Below are positions 1 through 8,831 of a stretch of 31,778 bases of DNA, piece by piece (position 1 is the first letter of the stretch; each line of letters opens with the position of its first letter). Below the pieces are notes generated by a model. That model had not been told where the DNA came from and made no database searches. It saw nothing but the letters and a program-made list of their open reading frames with translations. The stretch spans positions 1 through 31,778 of the forward strand of contig JAUUSJ010000034.1 in assembly GCA_030841965.1 (NCBI GenBank), written 5' to 3'. The translations under genes were made by a program, and so were the position numbers. This stretch comes from Blautia sp. (GTDB taxonomy: Bacteria > Bacillota > Clostridia > Lachnospirales > Lachnospiraceae).

Positions 1-49
1 AAACTCAATAAATAGAATTATATATACTTACCACTAACTAAATGACATT

Positions 50-186
50 GCTTTGGCGCCGGAGCACTGTCTGAGCACCGAAGGTGCGAGTTTGCGGGAG
101 GCGGCAAAAATCGGCGTATGTCGAAAAATCGTGGGAACGAACGTGTTTGCGGCACATATATCGACTCGCTCTCTCGGCGTCTCTTT
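50..186 (+). repeat. Family A palindromic repeat, copy 1 (right half intact)
   Basis: This copy matches copy 2 from the apical part through the right outer arm, including GCGGGAGGCGGC, TCGAAAAATCGTGGGAACG and TATATCGACTCGCTCTCTC. The apical hairpin is GCACC (75-79), GAA, GGTGC (83-87). The left arm is not recognisable in positions 1-49; only ATATACTTA near 22-30 resembles the element, so this copy is diverged, truncated or interrupted, and the window start limits the view. It begins directly at the 3' end of the minus-strand GH3 gene: the shared boundary AAAGAGACGCC overlaps the GH3 stop codon. Function is unknown. Confidence 0.8.
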
Positions 187-2449
187 AATACGTCAACCCA
201 AAACCTAACTCATAATAATGCCCCGCCGTATCACGATACGCATACGCTTTTCCATTCTCATCCTTCATCTCTTCCGGCATATATAAATCCTTATCATACC
301 CCGGCACATCATTCGGACTAATACAAACCCCGTCGGCATTTACAGCCAAAACCTCGTCTCCCTTTGGCAATGTAATCGGAAGCTTTCCAACTGGATTAAA
401 ACGACCAAACACCACATCCAAAGTCGCTGTTGGATATGTGTCAAACCCAGCTAATAACGCATCTGTATATTTCTCCACATTTCCAACCTGCCATGCAAGT
501 GTGAAATTAATATTAGAAATCACCTTTCCACCGTTCGCGTGAACCACCTCTGCAATTTCTTTTATACGCTTTGCACCATATAAAGTCGTCTCTTTATGCG
601 TCTCTTTTTGTGGTCTTCCTTCCTCATCTACATTGCATACTTCCTTATCTTCGCAGATATCCAATTCCAAATATCCAGGTGTCGCATTAAAATATTCCCC
701 ACTGGACGGTGAAATCATCAAAATCGCATAATCTGCCTCCGCTGGATTTTCTGTTATCGAAATCTTCACACCATCTTGCTCTGCCAACATTTCCCTCAAC
801 GCCCTCGTTGCGTCTTCTGCCTGTTTTGCCTGCTTATGAAATGCCTCCGCATATATCTTCTTTCCTGCCAGTTTCTCTCCTGTCAACGGCAATACTCCAT
901 CATTTTTCAATAATACTACACTCTGACGATGTACTTTCGCCGCTGCATCCCAATCTTCCTGATTTGCTATGACACGCTCCGCCTCTCCTGGGTCGCGATA
1001 CGGATTCTCAAACATGCCCAGTTCAAACATTTCCTCTAAGGTGCGAGCTACCGCACGGTCTAACGCCTCATCTGTAAGTACCAAATCTTCCTTTTTAAAT
1101 CCTTCTGGAACCGGATGCGTATCATAATAATCATTCTTTCCTCGATTATAGGCTTCCATTCCCGCCTCATTATCAAATAATCCACTGATAACATCCACAC
1201 CTGCCTGATTTACTGCAAAGCCGATGCGTTCCGCCGTATCAAGCATCTCCACACCCCAGCACATATTATGGACAATACCCGTATCGGAATTAATATATCC
1301 CTCAAATCCCATCTGTTCGCGCAATATCTTCTGAATAAATGGACGGTTATATGCAAATCCAAATGGAAGAAACTCGATTGGATTACCTTCGCAGTCTTTT
1401 TGCACCGCACTCTTTGCCTCTGCTGGTTTAGAATAATATGGCATAATGGAAGCAGTATGATTTTCCACAGCTACCTTAAATGCTGGAATATGATATTTCT
1501 GCAAAGAATCCTCTGTCGCATAGACATTCCACTGTCCTGCTGCATAATGCGGGTCAAATCCATTCTCCCTCGCTCCGCCACCTGGGAAATGCTTTGTCGT
1601 CACAGCAACACCGTTCTCTGTCACACCCTCCTTGCTTCCCTGAATTCCTGGAATAAGGCGTTCCATAATGTCACAGACAAGCTGAGGGTCTTCCCCAAAT
1701 GTACCATAGCTTCGCTGCCATCTTGGGTCTGTCATAATATCCGCCATATACATATATCCTTTGCGAAGACCACAGGCATTCCACTCACGCCTTACGCAAT
1801 CTGCAAACTGGTCTACTAACTCTAAGCCTGCTCCCTTTACTGCCGCAGCAATTCCAAGTGTGCCAGGCCATGTAGCAAACACTCCAGCCGCATCATTCAT
1901 ACCAAATACTACTTCTCCGTTCTCATTTCTAGAGTTAGAAGCTACATTAACTGGAATAAAATGTTCACATTCCTCCGCCACGGCATGGAGCTGATTCATC
2001 CATTCTGTGATATCTTTTGCCGTCGCATTGGCACGCAAAATCATATGACGTGAGAACCATTCTTTTAATAAAGTAGTCGTTCCCGGCAAATACTGTTCAC
2101 CGAAAATTGTCTTGCCGCGAAACTCTCCCTCGTCTAAAACTCCACTCTCATCCGGTATCGTCTTCTCAGGTGCCAACGCCATCGGTCCAGTCACTGGATA
2201 CTTTGCCATTCTCCAATCCGAAATGAAAAGTTGGGCAATTTTTTCTTTCACGGTCAGCGTTTTCACATAGGCTTTTGCACGCTCCTTCGCTGGAAGTCTC
2301 CAGTCGTCATATGGTTTAAATTCACCACTTCCATCCATATCTTTAAAATACAATCCATCTTTCTCAATCACTTTACGCCCAATCGTTCCAATCGTAGGTC
2401 CATCTGCATTTTTATAATATTTTACACGCTCAAATGCTTTTTTTGCCAT
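185..2449 (-). CDS. Glycoside hydrolase family 3 beta-glycosidase, cytoplasmic, lacking FnIII tail
   Basis: A 754-residue GH3 enzyme, expected to release beta-linked (probably glucosyl) residues from oligosaccharides. Seen: the motif DPRWQRSYGTFGEDP near residue 241, KHFPGGG near 286, the nucleophile region GYINSDTG with the candidate catalytic Asp near 389, and the start of the C-terminal GH3 domain at SVVLLKNDGVLPL near 510. The protein ends at GFGLTY, the point where many GH3 enzymes continue into a fibronectin-III-like domain, so that domain is absent. There is no signal peptide, so imported sugars are the likely substrate. The ATG at 2449 is chosen over an upstream one because AAGGAG lies 7-8 bases before it. 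The nucleophile motif reads SDT rather than the more common SDW. The stop codon abuts a family A repeat. Exact substrate is not predictable. Confidence 0.9.
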   Translation of the reverse strand: MAKKAFERVKYYKNADGPTIGTIGRKVIEKDGLYFKDMDGSGEFKPYDDWRLPAKERAKAYVKTLTVKEKIAQLFISDWRMAKYPVTGPMALAPEKTIPDESGVLDEGEFRGKTIFGEQYLPGTTTLLKEWFSRHMILRANATAKDITEWMNQLHAVAEECEHFIPVNVASNSRNENGEVVFGMNDAAGVFATWPGTLGIAAAVKGAGLELVDQFADCVRREWNACGLRKGYMYMADIMTDPRWQRSYGTFGEDPQLVCDIMERLIPGIQGSKEGVTENGVAVTTKHFPGGGARENGFDPHYAAGQWNVYATEDSLQKYHIPAFKVAVENHTASIMPYYSKPAEAKSAVQKDCEGNPIEFLPFGFAYNRPFIQKILREQMGFEGYINSDTGIVHNMCWGVEMLDTAERIGFAVNQAGVDVISGLFDNEAGMEAYNRGKNDYYDTHPVPEGFKKEDLVLTDEALDRAVARTLEEMFELGMFENPYRDPGEAERVIANQEDWDAAAKVHRQSVVLLKNDGVLPLTGEKLAGKKIYAEAFHKQAKQAEDATRALREMLAEQDGVKISITENPAEADYAILMISPSSGEYFNATPGYLELDICEDKEVCNVDEEGRPQKETHKETTLYGAKRIKEIAEVVHANGGKVISNINFTLAWQVGNVEKYTDALLAGFDTYPTATLDVVFGRFNPVGKLPITLPKGDEVLAVNADGVCISPNDVPGYDKDLYMPEEMKDENGKAYAYRDTAGHYYELGFGLTY

Positions 2450-2758
2450 TCTTATACTCCTTTCTATTCTCAACACCTTAAGTTCGCTCAGCCATATACA
2501 AAAATTTAAGCTACATTGGATAAATAGATAAAAATTTTTTCCAAATACATCCCTAATCTTTGTCAGGATTTATCTTGAATTTCCTTTATTTTAATATAAT
2601 TTCCCCTAAAATCCAACTGTCAAACTTGTTGCATATATGGTAAAACTTGCGTTTCTTCTCAGCTGACAACAGACGTATCCATAGCATTCCAACGAGTCAA
2701 GAATGATGCAATAATATCAAAACCAAATATTGGAACGATATCGTGATTATCCTTACCT
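2450..2758. other. Intergenic gap between the DUF1667 gene and GH3
   Basis: The gap holds the GH3 promoter candidate and its long, AT-rich 5' untranslated region. I see no convincing terminator for the upstream glycerol operon, no family A or B repeat, and no coding sequence. Confidence 0.5.
2594..2623 (-). promoter_or_regulatory. Sigma-70 type promoter candidate for the GH3 gene
   Basis: On the minus strand a consensus TTGACA (2623-2618) is followed after 18 bases by TTATAT (2599-2594), about 145 bases upstream of the GH3 start. This is the best match in the gap and suggests GH3 is transcribed on its own rather than by read-through from the glycerol operon. Confidence 0.5.
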
Positions 2759-3115
2759 CTACTTCACCTCTCCCGTCGCCACAATATTCACTCCTGTGCC
2801 ACATACATTCTCAATCAAAACATCATATACATTCACAGGTACCTTTGCAAGACATTTCCTCACTTCCGCCATGCAATCCATCATCTTTTCTTTTGGCACT
2901 GGCTTATCTGAGCGAACTGGGACAAGCGGATTTTTATCGCTATCTGTCTTTATTGTTGTTGTCAAAATGCGAACTGGATGAGCAAACTCAGCCCTTGCAT
3001 ATTGCTCTCCTCTTTTACAAGTATACCCCTCTACAGAGATAATATTTTCTCCCTCACCTTCCACTTTAATATGGCATCCCATCGGGCAAACAGTGCAAAT
3101 AATTTCTTTTTTCAT
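2759..3115 (-). CDS. DUF1667 cysteine-rich protein of the glycerol operon
   Basis: A 118-residue protein of the COG3862/DUF1667 family, which in clostridia and related bacteria is encoded beside GlpA-like and FAD-dependent dehydrogenases. Seen: an N-terminal cysteine cluster, CTVCPMGC (Cys7, 10, 14) with Cys33 in GYTCKRG, suited to holding a metal or iron-sulfur centre, and a conserved ENVCGTGVNIVATG near the C-terminus. The start has AAGGAGG inside the end of the upstream gene, with a 3-base intergenic gap, so the two are translationally close. It is inferred to be the small electron-transfer subunit of a three-part glycerol-3-phosphate dehydrogenase, the place GlpC holds in enterobacteria. 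The biochemical role of the family is not firmly established. Confidence 0.85.
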   Translation of the reverse strand: MKKEIICTVCPMGCHIKVEGEGENIISVEGYTCKRGEQYARAEFAHPVRILTTTIKTDSDKNPLVPVRSDKPVPKEKMMDCMAEVRKCLAKVPVNVYDVLIENVCGTGVNIVATGEVK

Positions 3116-3118
3116 CGT

Positions 3119-4378
3119 TTATGCCTCCTTCACTACTTCTACAACTACATCATCATCGATACCCTCTGTCTTAAAATCAATATGCTCCATCTCGCCTGGA
3201 TTTACACGAGGTCTCTTCTTTGTAGCCAATATCTTATCGCCTGATTTCGCCACTAATTTTACATCTAAATCTGGATGAAGCACTCTAAAATAGAGACTAA
3301 CTTTTTCATCCTCACTAGATTTACTGATAAACTGTGGGCAAAGATATCTTATATTTTCTCCCGTTATATTCTCAATCTGTTTTTCTTGTTTCGGAAGAGT
3401 TCCCATCGCATACTGCGCAGCAAATTTTCCTGCTCTCATACTCTCTGTACTTACATTATCTACCAAATCATTTACATGAACTACATTTCCACAGGCAAAT
3501 ATTTTCTCTGCCGAGGTCTGCATATACTGATTTACTTTTGGTCCGTTCGTAATTGGCGAAACTTCAATTCCCGCTTTTCTTGTCAACTCATTTTCAGGGA
3601 TAAGTCCTACAGAAAGTAATAATGTATCACATTCAATATACTGTTCTGTCTCTTTGATTGGCTTCTTATTCTCATCTACCTTTGCGAAATAAATTCCCTT
3701 CACTCTCTGATATCCATCAATCTTCGTAATCGTATGAGATAAATATAGTGGAATACCAAAGTCATCCAGACACTGCACTTTATTTCTCGTAAGACCTGCA
3801 AGATAATCCATAAGCTCGATGACCGCTAAAACTTGCGCTCCCTCTAGAGTCATTCTTCTCGCCATAATCATTCCGATATCACCAGAGCCTAGAATAACCA
3901 CCTTTTTCCCGACCATCTCATTTTGACGGTTCACTAATCTCTGAGCGGAACCTGCCGTATACACGCCTGCTGGGCGAGTGCCAGGAATCATAATATTTGC
4001 TCTTGTTCTCTCTCTGCATCCCATTGCGAGAATCACGGCTTTTCCCTCTACTTTTGTCATTCCGTAATCTTTGTTTACACAGATTACATAGCCTTCCTCC
4101 TCGTTTATTTCAAGAACCATAGAATTAAGCAAAAATTCTACTCCAAGTTCTTTTGCCTCTTTTGCAAAACGCCCTGCGTACTCTGGACCGGTCAATTCTT
4201 CCTTAAAATAAGATAATCCAAATCCAGGATGAATACATTGCTGTAAAATTCCTCCGATACTCTCATCTCTCTCTATTACTAAAACCTTCTTAGCGCCTTC
4301 TTTTTTGGCCGCCACTGCTGCGGATAATCCCGCTGGACCTCCACCGATAATTGCCACATCACATGATAAATTATACAT
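3119..4378 (-). CDS. FAD/NAD-dependent oxidoreductase of the glycerol-3-phosphate dehydrogenase complex
   Basis: A 419-residue flavoprotein with an N-terminal FAD-binding Rossmann motif (IIGGGPAG, residues 10-17), a second nucleotide-binding motif for NAD(P) near residue 163 (ILGSGDIG) and a C-terminal FACGNVVHVNDLVDN segment typical of the pyridine nucleotide-disulfide oxidoreductase fold. The length fits the COG0446-type partner found next to GlpA-like enzymes in clostridia. It probably passes electrons between the GlpA-like subunit, DUF1667 and NAD(P) or another carrier. GGAG lies 7 bases before the ATG. The 146-base gap upstream holds a family B repeat, although the gene is clearly part of the same minus-strand run. 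The electron acceptor cannot be read from sequence. Confidence 0.88.
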   Translation of the reverse strand: MYNLSCDVAIIGGGPAGLSAAVAAKKEGAKKVLVIERDESIGGILQQCIHPGFGLSYFKEELTGPEYAGRFAKEAKELGVEFLLNSMVLEINEEEGYVICVNKDYGMTKVEGKAVILAMGCRERTRANIMIPGTRPAGVYTAGSAQRLVNRQNEMVGKKVVILGSGDIGMIMARRMTLEGAQVLAVIELMDYLAGLTRNKVQCLDDFGIPLYLSHTITKIDGYQRVKGIYFAKVDENKKPIKETEQYIECDTLLLSVGLIPENELTRKAGIEVSPITNGPKVNQYMQTSAEKIFACGNVVHVNDLVDNVSTESMRAGKFAAQYAMGTLPKQEKQIENITGENIRYLCPQFISKSSEDEKVSLYFRVLHPDLDVKLVAKSGDKILATKKRPRVNPGEMEHIDFKTEGIDDDVVVEVVKEA

Positions 4379-4446
4379 ATCGATTCTCCTTTTCCGATTC
4401 TATTTTTATCTGACCCTATCTCTTTGTTCACTTAAATATATTTTCT

Positions 4447-4510
4447 GATGTTTGGGTCAAAAGCCCCTTTGATATCGGATTGCTCCGCACAATATGCTCC
4501 TACAATCCTC
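4447..4510 (-). repeat. Family B intergenic repeat, copy B1
   Basis: On the minus strand GGATTG (4508-4503) pairs with CAATCC (4482-4477) around a loop containing GGAGCATATTGTGC; a second short helix, GGGGCTTTTGACCC, follows. It lies between the GlpA-like gene and the FAD oxidoreductase gene. The same layout recurs at four other gaps in this window. Confidence 0.8.
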
Positions 4511-4524
4511 ATTTCCTTGTCACA

Positions 4525-5961
4525 TCATTTGTTTTTTCCTGTCACCATATAAGAACCTGGCAGATTTTTATTGACTTCCTCCGTACTAATATTTAACTCT
4601 CTCGCCAAAATCTCAATTACCTTTGGTCCGCAAAATCCTCCCTGGCAACGTCCCATTCCAGCTCTCACTCTACGTTTTACGGCATCCACTGTTCTCGCAC
4701 CGACTGGGCGATGAATGGCATCTACGATTTCTCCCTCTGTGATTGTCTCACAGCGACATACTATCGTTCCATACAAAGGATTTTCCTTGATAATTGCTTC
4801 CTTCTCTTCCTCACTCATTTGATGGAAGCAAGGAATTCCCTTTCTCGTCGCCTTAAAATCATCCTTTAATGCTAGCTCACAGCCGATTTCTTTTAGTTTC
4901 TCGGCCACATATTTTGCGATAGATACACTTAGGGTAAGTCCTGTAGAGCGAACACCTGATAAATTCACATATCCCTTTACGTCATCATATACATCCACAT
5001 GAAGTCCCTCTGGATTTCGATTTGGACGAAGCCCGCTATACTGTGTGATAGTATCGCGAATATTTACATTTGGAATCATCTTACTTACATCAGCGTAAAT
5101 ACTGTCTAAGCCCTCTGTTGTGACAGATACGTCCACCTTATCTGGCAAATCTTCCGCTGTCGGACCAACTAACATATTTCCGTGGATAGTCGGTGTCATC
5201 AATTTACCCTTTGTCACCTTTGTAGGAATTGGAAGAACAATATTTCTAACCTTACAGCTTGTATTCTTGTCTAAAATATAAAACTGACCTCTTCTTGCCA
5301 CTACCTTATAATCTGCTTTTCCGACCATCGCCGCAATATCATCACAGTGAAGAGCCGCTGCATTTACGATAAAGCTCGTCTCAATCACTCCATTTGTCGT
5401 GACAACTTCCTTAACTGCTCCGTTTTCCATATGGATATCAATTACTTCTGTATTTAATAAGAAATCCACTCCATTTTCATTTGCATTTTCCGCCAACGCC
5501 TGTACGAGAATAAATGGGTCAATAATACTCTCTCTCGGAATGAAAAGTCCGCCCTTTACCTCTGGGTTTAACTCTGGCTCCTTTGCCAAAATCTCCTCTC
5601 TGGACAAATATTCTACATCATATACACGATTTTTAAATGCCTTCTCCTTAATAGCTGGAAGCTTCTCAAACTGCTCCTCTGTAAACGCTGGAAGTATCGC
5701 TCCGATTCTCTCAAACGGAATATCTAAATCCTTTGTCAACTGGTCATACATCGGATTTGCAGCTACAACAAGCTGAGACTCTAATGTTCCCGGTGCCGCA
5801 TCATATCCTGTGTGAATAATCGCACTGTTTGACTTGGAGGCATCTCCTCCGATATCATCTCTCATATCCACTACTGTTACACCTATTTTATACTTAGATA
5901 ATTCTCTCGCGATAGCACATCCTACCGCACCTGCTCCAATTACTACTACATCTGTCTTCAT
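4525..5961 (-). CDS. GlpA-like FAD-dependent dehydrogenase with C-terminal [2Fe-2S] BFD domain
   Basis: A 478-residue protein of the GlpA/COG0579 family. The N-terminus has the FAD motif VIGAGAVGCA followed by a DAO-type oxidoreductase domain. The C-terminus carries a BFD-like iron-sulfur domain: CRC at Cys402/Cys404 and GRCQGGFC at Cys439/Cys444, four cysteines spaced for a [2Fe-2S] cluster. By context, directly after glycerol kinase and before the FAD oxidoreductase and DUF1667 genes, it should oxidise glycerol-3-phosphate to dihydroxyacetone phosphate. Related COG0579 proteins oxidise 2-hydroxyglutarate or other hydroxyacids, so the substrate rests on the operon. GGAGG stands 8-9 bases before the start. 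It is 68 bases from glpK and co-transcription is likely. Confidence 0.87.
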   Translation of the reverse strand: MKTDVVVIGAGAVGCAIARELSKYKIGVTVVDMRDDIGGDASKSNSAIIHTGYDAAPGTLESQLVVAANPMYDQLTKDLDIPFERIGAILPAFTEEQFEKLPAIKEKAFKNRVYDVEYLSREEILAKEPELNPEVKGGLFIPRESIIDPFILVQALAENANENGVDFLLNTEVIDIHMENGAVKEVVTTNGVIETSFIVNAAALHCDDIAAMVGKADYKVVARRGQFYILDKNTSCKVRNIVLPIPTKVTKGKLMTPTIHGNMLVGPTAEDLPDKVDVSVTTEGLDSIYADVSKMIPNVNIRDTITQYSGLRPNRNPEGLHVDVYDDVKGYVNLSGVRSTGLTLSVSIAKYVAEKLKEIGCELALKDDFKATRKGIPCFHQMSEEEKEAIIKENPLYGTIVCRCETITEGEIVDAIHRPVGARTVDAVKRRVRAGMGRCQGGFCGPKVIEILARELNISTEEVNKNLPGSYMVTGKNK

Positions 5962-6029
5962 TCTTTTTACCTCCTAGTATTTTGGGATATTTTATTTTTA
6001 TTTTGGAAAAAAATGGTTTTCAAATAATT

Positions 6030-7541
6030 TTATTTTTCTCGTTCTGTCTCAATCCATCCTTTTGACCTCTCGACAGCTCGATGCCATTGATACAATAGCT
6101 CTTCTCTCGTCTTTTCATCCATCTGTGGCTCAAATCTCTTCGCCAACTTCCAATTTGCCTCTAATTCTTTAAAATCGTGGAATTCTCCGATTCCATACGC
6201 TGCTAGATAAGCGGCACCGAGTGCTGTCGTATCAACAATCTCTGGAACCTCAACTGGAATTCCCAAAATATCTGCCTGGAACTGCATTAAGAAGTCATTT
6301 GCGGAAGCACCGCCGTCTACACGCATTACTTTAATCTTAATTCCAGAATCCTTCTCCATCACATCTAAATTATCTTTTACCTGATATGCCATACTCTCAA
6401 GTGTCGCTCTAACAATCTGCTCTCTTCCTGTGCCTCCTGTGATACCCACAAACGTTCCTCTCGCATACTGGTCCCAGTGAGGAGCTGCAAGTCCCGCAAA
6501 AGCTGGAACAAAGAATACTCCGCCTGTATCTGGAACAGATTTTGCAAGCTCTTCTGTTTGCGCCGCATTTGTAATAATCTGTAATTTATCTCTTAACCAC
6601 TGCACTGCCGCTCCAGCGATATAAATACCGCCGTCAAGTGCAAATGTGATATCTTTTCCTTTGTTTAATCCCCAACCGACCGTTGTGAGTAATCCATTTT
6701 CAGAGTAAACTGGCTTATCTCCTGTATTCATCAACATAAAGCATCCTGTTCCATATGTTGTCTTCACCGTTCCCTCTTTGAAACAAGCCTGTCCAAACAA
6801 TGCCGCCTGCTGGTCTACGACAGAACCAGAAATCGGAACAATCGCTCCAAAGAAATCAAGCGGGTCGGTATGTCCAAAAATAGTGGAGCTATCCTTAATC
6901 TCTGGGAGAATACTCTTTGGAATATCAAGTGCCTCCAAAATCTCATCATCCCATTGTCCCGTATGAATATTTAAAAGCATCGTTCTCGATGCTGTGGAAT
7001 AATCCGTCGCACAAACCCTTCCATGTGTCAACTTCCAAATCATCCACGTATCCAATGTACCTGCAATAATTCTTCCCTGCTCTATCTTCTCTTTTACTCC
7101 TGGCACATTATCGATAATCCACTTAATCTTCGTGGCACTAAAATACGCATCTACAATAAGACCTGTCTTTTCTCGAATCATATCTCCATATTTCTTCGTA
7201 ATCTCATCCGCTTCTTCTGCCGTTCTTCTATCTTGCCAGACAATCGCATTATATACTGGAACGCCCGAAATCTTATCCCAGAGCATTACCGTCTCACCCT
7301 GATTATCCATACCAATACAAGTGATATCCTCCTCTGTAATTCCAGCTTCCTTTGTCGCCATATCAATTGTCTCTAAAATATTTCTCCATATTTCCATCGG
7401 GTCATGCTCCACCCAGCCTGGCTTTGGATAATACTGCGTATGCTCTTTATACCCTCTTGAAACTTTATTCCAGTTTTCATCAAAAATCATAACTGTCGTT
7501 CCCGTTGTTCCCTGGTCTAATCCCAAAAAATATTTACTCAT
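6030..7541 (-). CDS. glpK: Glycerol kinase
   Basis: A 503-residue FGGY-family kinase that phosphorylates glycerol to glycerol-3-phosphate with ATP, trapping it in the cytoplasm. Seen: the N-terminal phosphate loop LGLDQGTTGTT (residues 6-16), the glycerol kinase hallmark GWVEHDPMEIW, the central DQQAALFGQ and YGTGCFMLMNTG motifs and the C-terminal DGGASANDFLMQFQAD. The length matches the family (about 500). The start has GGAG about 11 bases upstream, a rather long spacing. The gene lies between the EutH-like permease and the GlpA-like dehydrogenase, so the operon covers uptake, phosphorylation and oxidation. No glpF is present in the window. Confidence 0.95.
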   Translation of the reverse strand: MSKYFLGLDQGTTGTTVMIFDENWNKVSRGYKEHTQYYPKPGWVEHDPMEIWRNILETIDMATKEAGITEEDITCIGMDNQGETVMLWDKISGVPVYNAIVWQDRRTAEEADEITKKYGDMIREKTGLIVDAYFSATKIKWIIDNVPGVKEKIEQGRIIAGTLDTWMIWKLTHGRVCATDYSTASRTMLLNIHTGQWDDEILEALDIPKSILPEIKDSSTIFGHTDPLDFFGAIVPISGSVVDQQAALFGQACFKEGTVKTTYGTGCFMLMNTGDKPVYSENGLLTTVGWGLNKGKDITFALDGGIYIAGAAVQWLRDKLQIITNAAQTEELAKSVPDTGGVFFVPAFAGLAAPHWDQYARGTFVGITGGTGREQIVRATLESMAYQVKDNLDVMEKDSGIKIKVMRVDGGASANDFLMQFQADILGIPVEVPEIVDTTALGAAYLAAYGIGEFHDFKELEANWKLAKRFEPQMDEKTREELLYQWHRAVERSKGWIETEREK

Positions 7542-7601
7542 TTTTACTACATCTCCTTCTTACTCCTAGAAACTTTCCTTCTCTCTAAACCTATTTTTAT
7601 A

Positions 7602-7670
7602 ATATTGAGGTCAAAAGTTTTCTTGCCCCTTTGATACCGAATTACTCCGCACAATGTGCTCCCACAATCC
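7602..7670 (-). repeat. Family B intergenic repeat, copy B2
   Basis: It lies between the eutH-like gene and glpK. On the minus strand GGATT pairs with AATTC across 7670-7639, using a G-U pair. The inner stem is GCAC/GTGC, where B4 has GCAT/ATGC, so the paired positions change together. The second helix is less regular here than in B3 and B4. Confidence 0.78.
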
Positions 7671-7692
7671 TTTTTATTTTCCTAAACATTTT

Positions 7693-8790
7693 CTATACCG
7701 CCATCTCTTCTGACTCATCTACCATATTTTTCGTCATAAAATAAGCCAAAATAATTGCCGCCACACCAGCCACTAATTTTCCAATTACGACTGGCGTAAT
7801 CATCGTAGGCTGCACACCTGCTGTAAATCCTAGATGGTCTCCAAGCGCTGCAGTTGCTGGCACAAGCCACGCTGTATTAATAATAATTCCTCTTTTTTTC
7901 ATATCCTTCATCATCGTATAAACTGGAACTGAATTTGCCAGAGTAAACACAAGTCCCGCCGCACTTGTCGCATCCATTCCCATCTTTCTTCCAATCGCAT
8001 TCAGCGGCTTATCTAAAACCTTTACCAAGATAGCGAGAACTGGAAATGTTCCAAGAAGTACGATGGCGATTCCCGATATCGCATTCATACCGTCCATAAT
8101 CGGCGCCATACCTTTTATAATCACAACTCCTGTAATATACTCAAATGCCGCACAGGCAAGTCCAATATAAATCACAATTGTAATAAACTGACCAAAAATA
8201 GTACATCCCTTTATCATCTTATCTGGTATTATTTTAAGTCCCAAAGCTAAAAGAATCGAGATTACCAAAATCGGAATCGTATTTTGGATAATCAACCGAA
8301 TCGAAAACCCTGCGATGAGTCCCCCGACAATACAGCCAATCGGAATTGTAATAAGACCAATCAATAACCCCTGTGAGAAATACTTCGTATCTTCTTTCTC
8401 AATCAATCCAAGCCCAACTGGAATCGAAAACACCAAAGTACATCCTAGCATCGACGCCACAATATTTCCTGCAAACAATCCCGCCTGCTCATTTTGCGCA
8501 AGCTCCATCGCCAGAGAATAACCGCCCATATCATTTGCTAAAATAGAACCAAAAAGTGCCGGGTCCGCTCCAATCGCCTTACAAGCTGGAATAATAATCG
8601 GACCAAGCAAATCCGAAATAACCGGAGCCAGACAGACAATTCCAACCATTCCAAGTGCCAAAGACCCCATCGCCTGAAATCCCTCGTCAAACTTCTCTCC
8701 AAGTCCAAGGTGATTTCCCGTGATTTTATCCGCCGCCCCAATCAGAGCTCCAAACGCCATAATCCACAAAATAATTTGATCAAATGTCAT
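7693..8790 (-). CDS. eutH: EutH-family permease in the glycerol operon
   Basis: A 365-residue, very hydrophobic protein with about 10-11 predicted membrane spans. It matches the EutH ethanolamine permease family (GLGEKFDEGFQAMGSLALGMVG near residue 30; ANDMGGYSLAMELA near 88; NSVPVYTMMKDM; LGDHLGFTAG near 325). The ATG at 8790 is preferred over an upstream one at 8973 because AAGGAGGA precedes it and because the extension would run through family B repeat B3. EutH normally moves ethanolamine into cells that have eut genes, but none are seen here and the next gene is glpK. It may import ethanolamine independently, or may take up glycerol or a glycerol-phospholipid head group; the position, where clostridia often have glpF, favours a link to glycerol use. 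Family assignment is firm, substrate is not. Confidence 0.85.
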   Translation of the reverse strand: MTFDQIILWIMAFGALIGAADKITGNHLGLGEKFDEGFQAMGSLALGMVGIVCLAPVISDLLGPIIIPACKAIGADPALFGSILANDMGGYSLAMELAQNEQAGLFAGNIVASMLGCTLVFSIPVGLGLIEKEDTKYFSQGLLIGLITIPIGCIVGGLIAGFSIRLIIQNTIPILVISILLALGLKIIPDKMIKGCTIFGQFITIVIYIGLACAAFEYITGVVIIKGMAPIMDGMNAISGIAIVLLGTFPVLAILVKVLDKPLNAIGRKMGMDATSAAGLVFTLANSVPVYTMMKDMKKRGIIINTAWLVPATAALGDHLGFTAGVQPTMITPVVIGKLVAGVAAIILAYFMTKNMVDESEEMAV

Positions 8791-8831
8791 TTTTTTCCTC
8801 CTTACCTTCCTCCTCGCAATTACTTCTATAA

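Noticed and set aside
1268..1819. 183-codon plus-strand frame inside GH3
   Set aside because: It is antisense to well-conserved GH3 motifs and has no recognisable protein features.
4447..4510. Short peptide frame through family B (GAYCAEQS...)
   Set aside because: A similar frame opens in several copies, but start and stop sites are not conserved and the third base pattern follows the hairpin, not codons.
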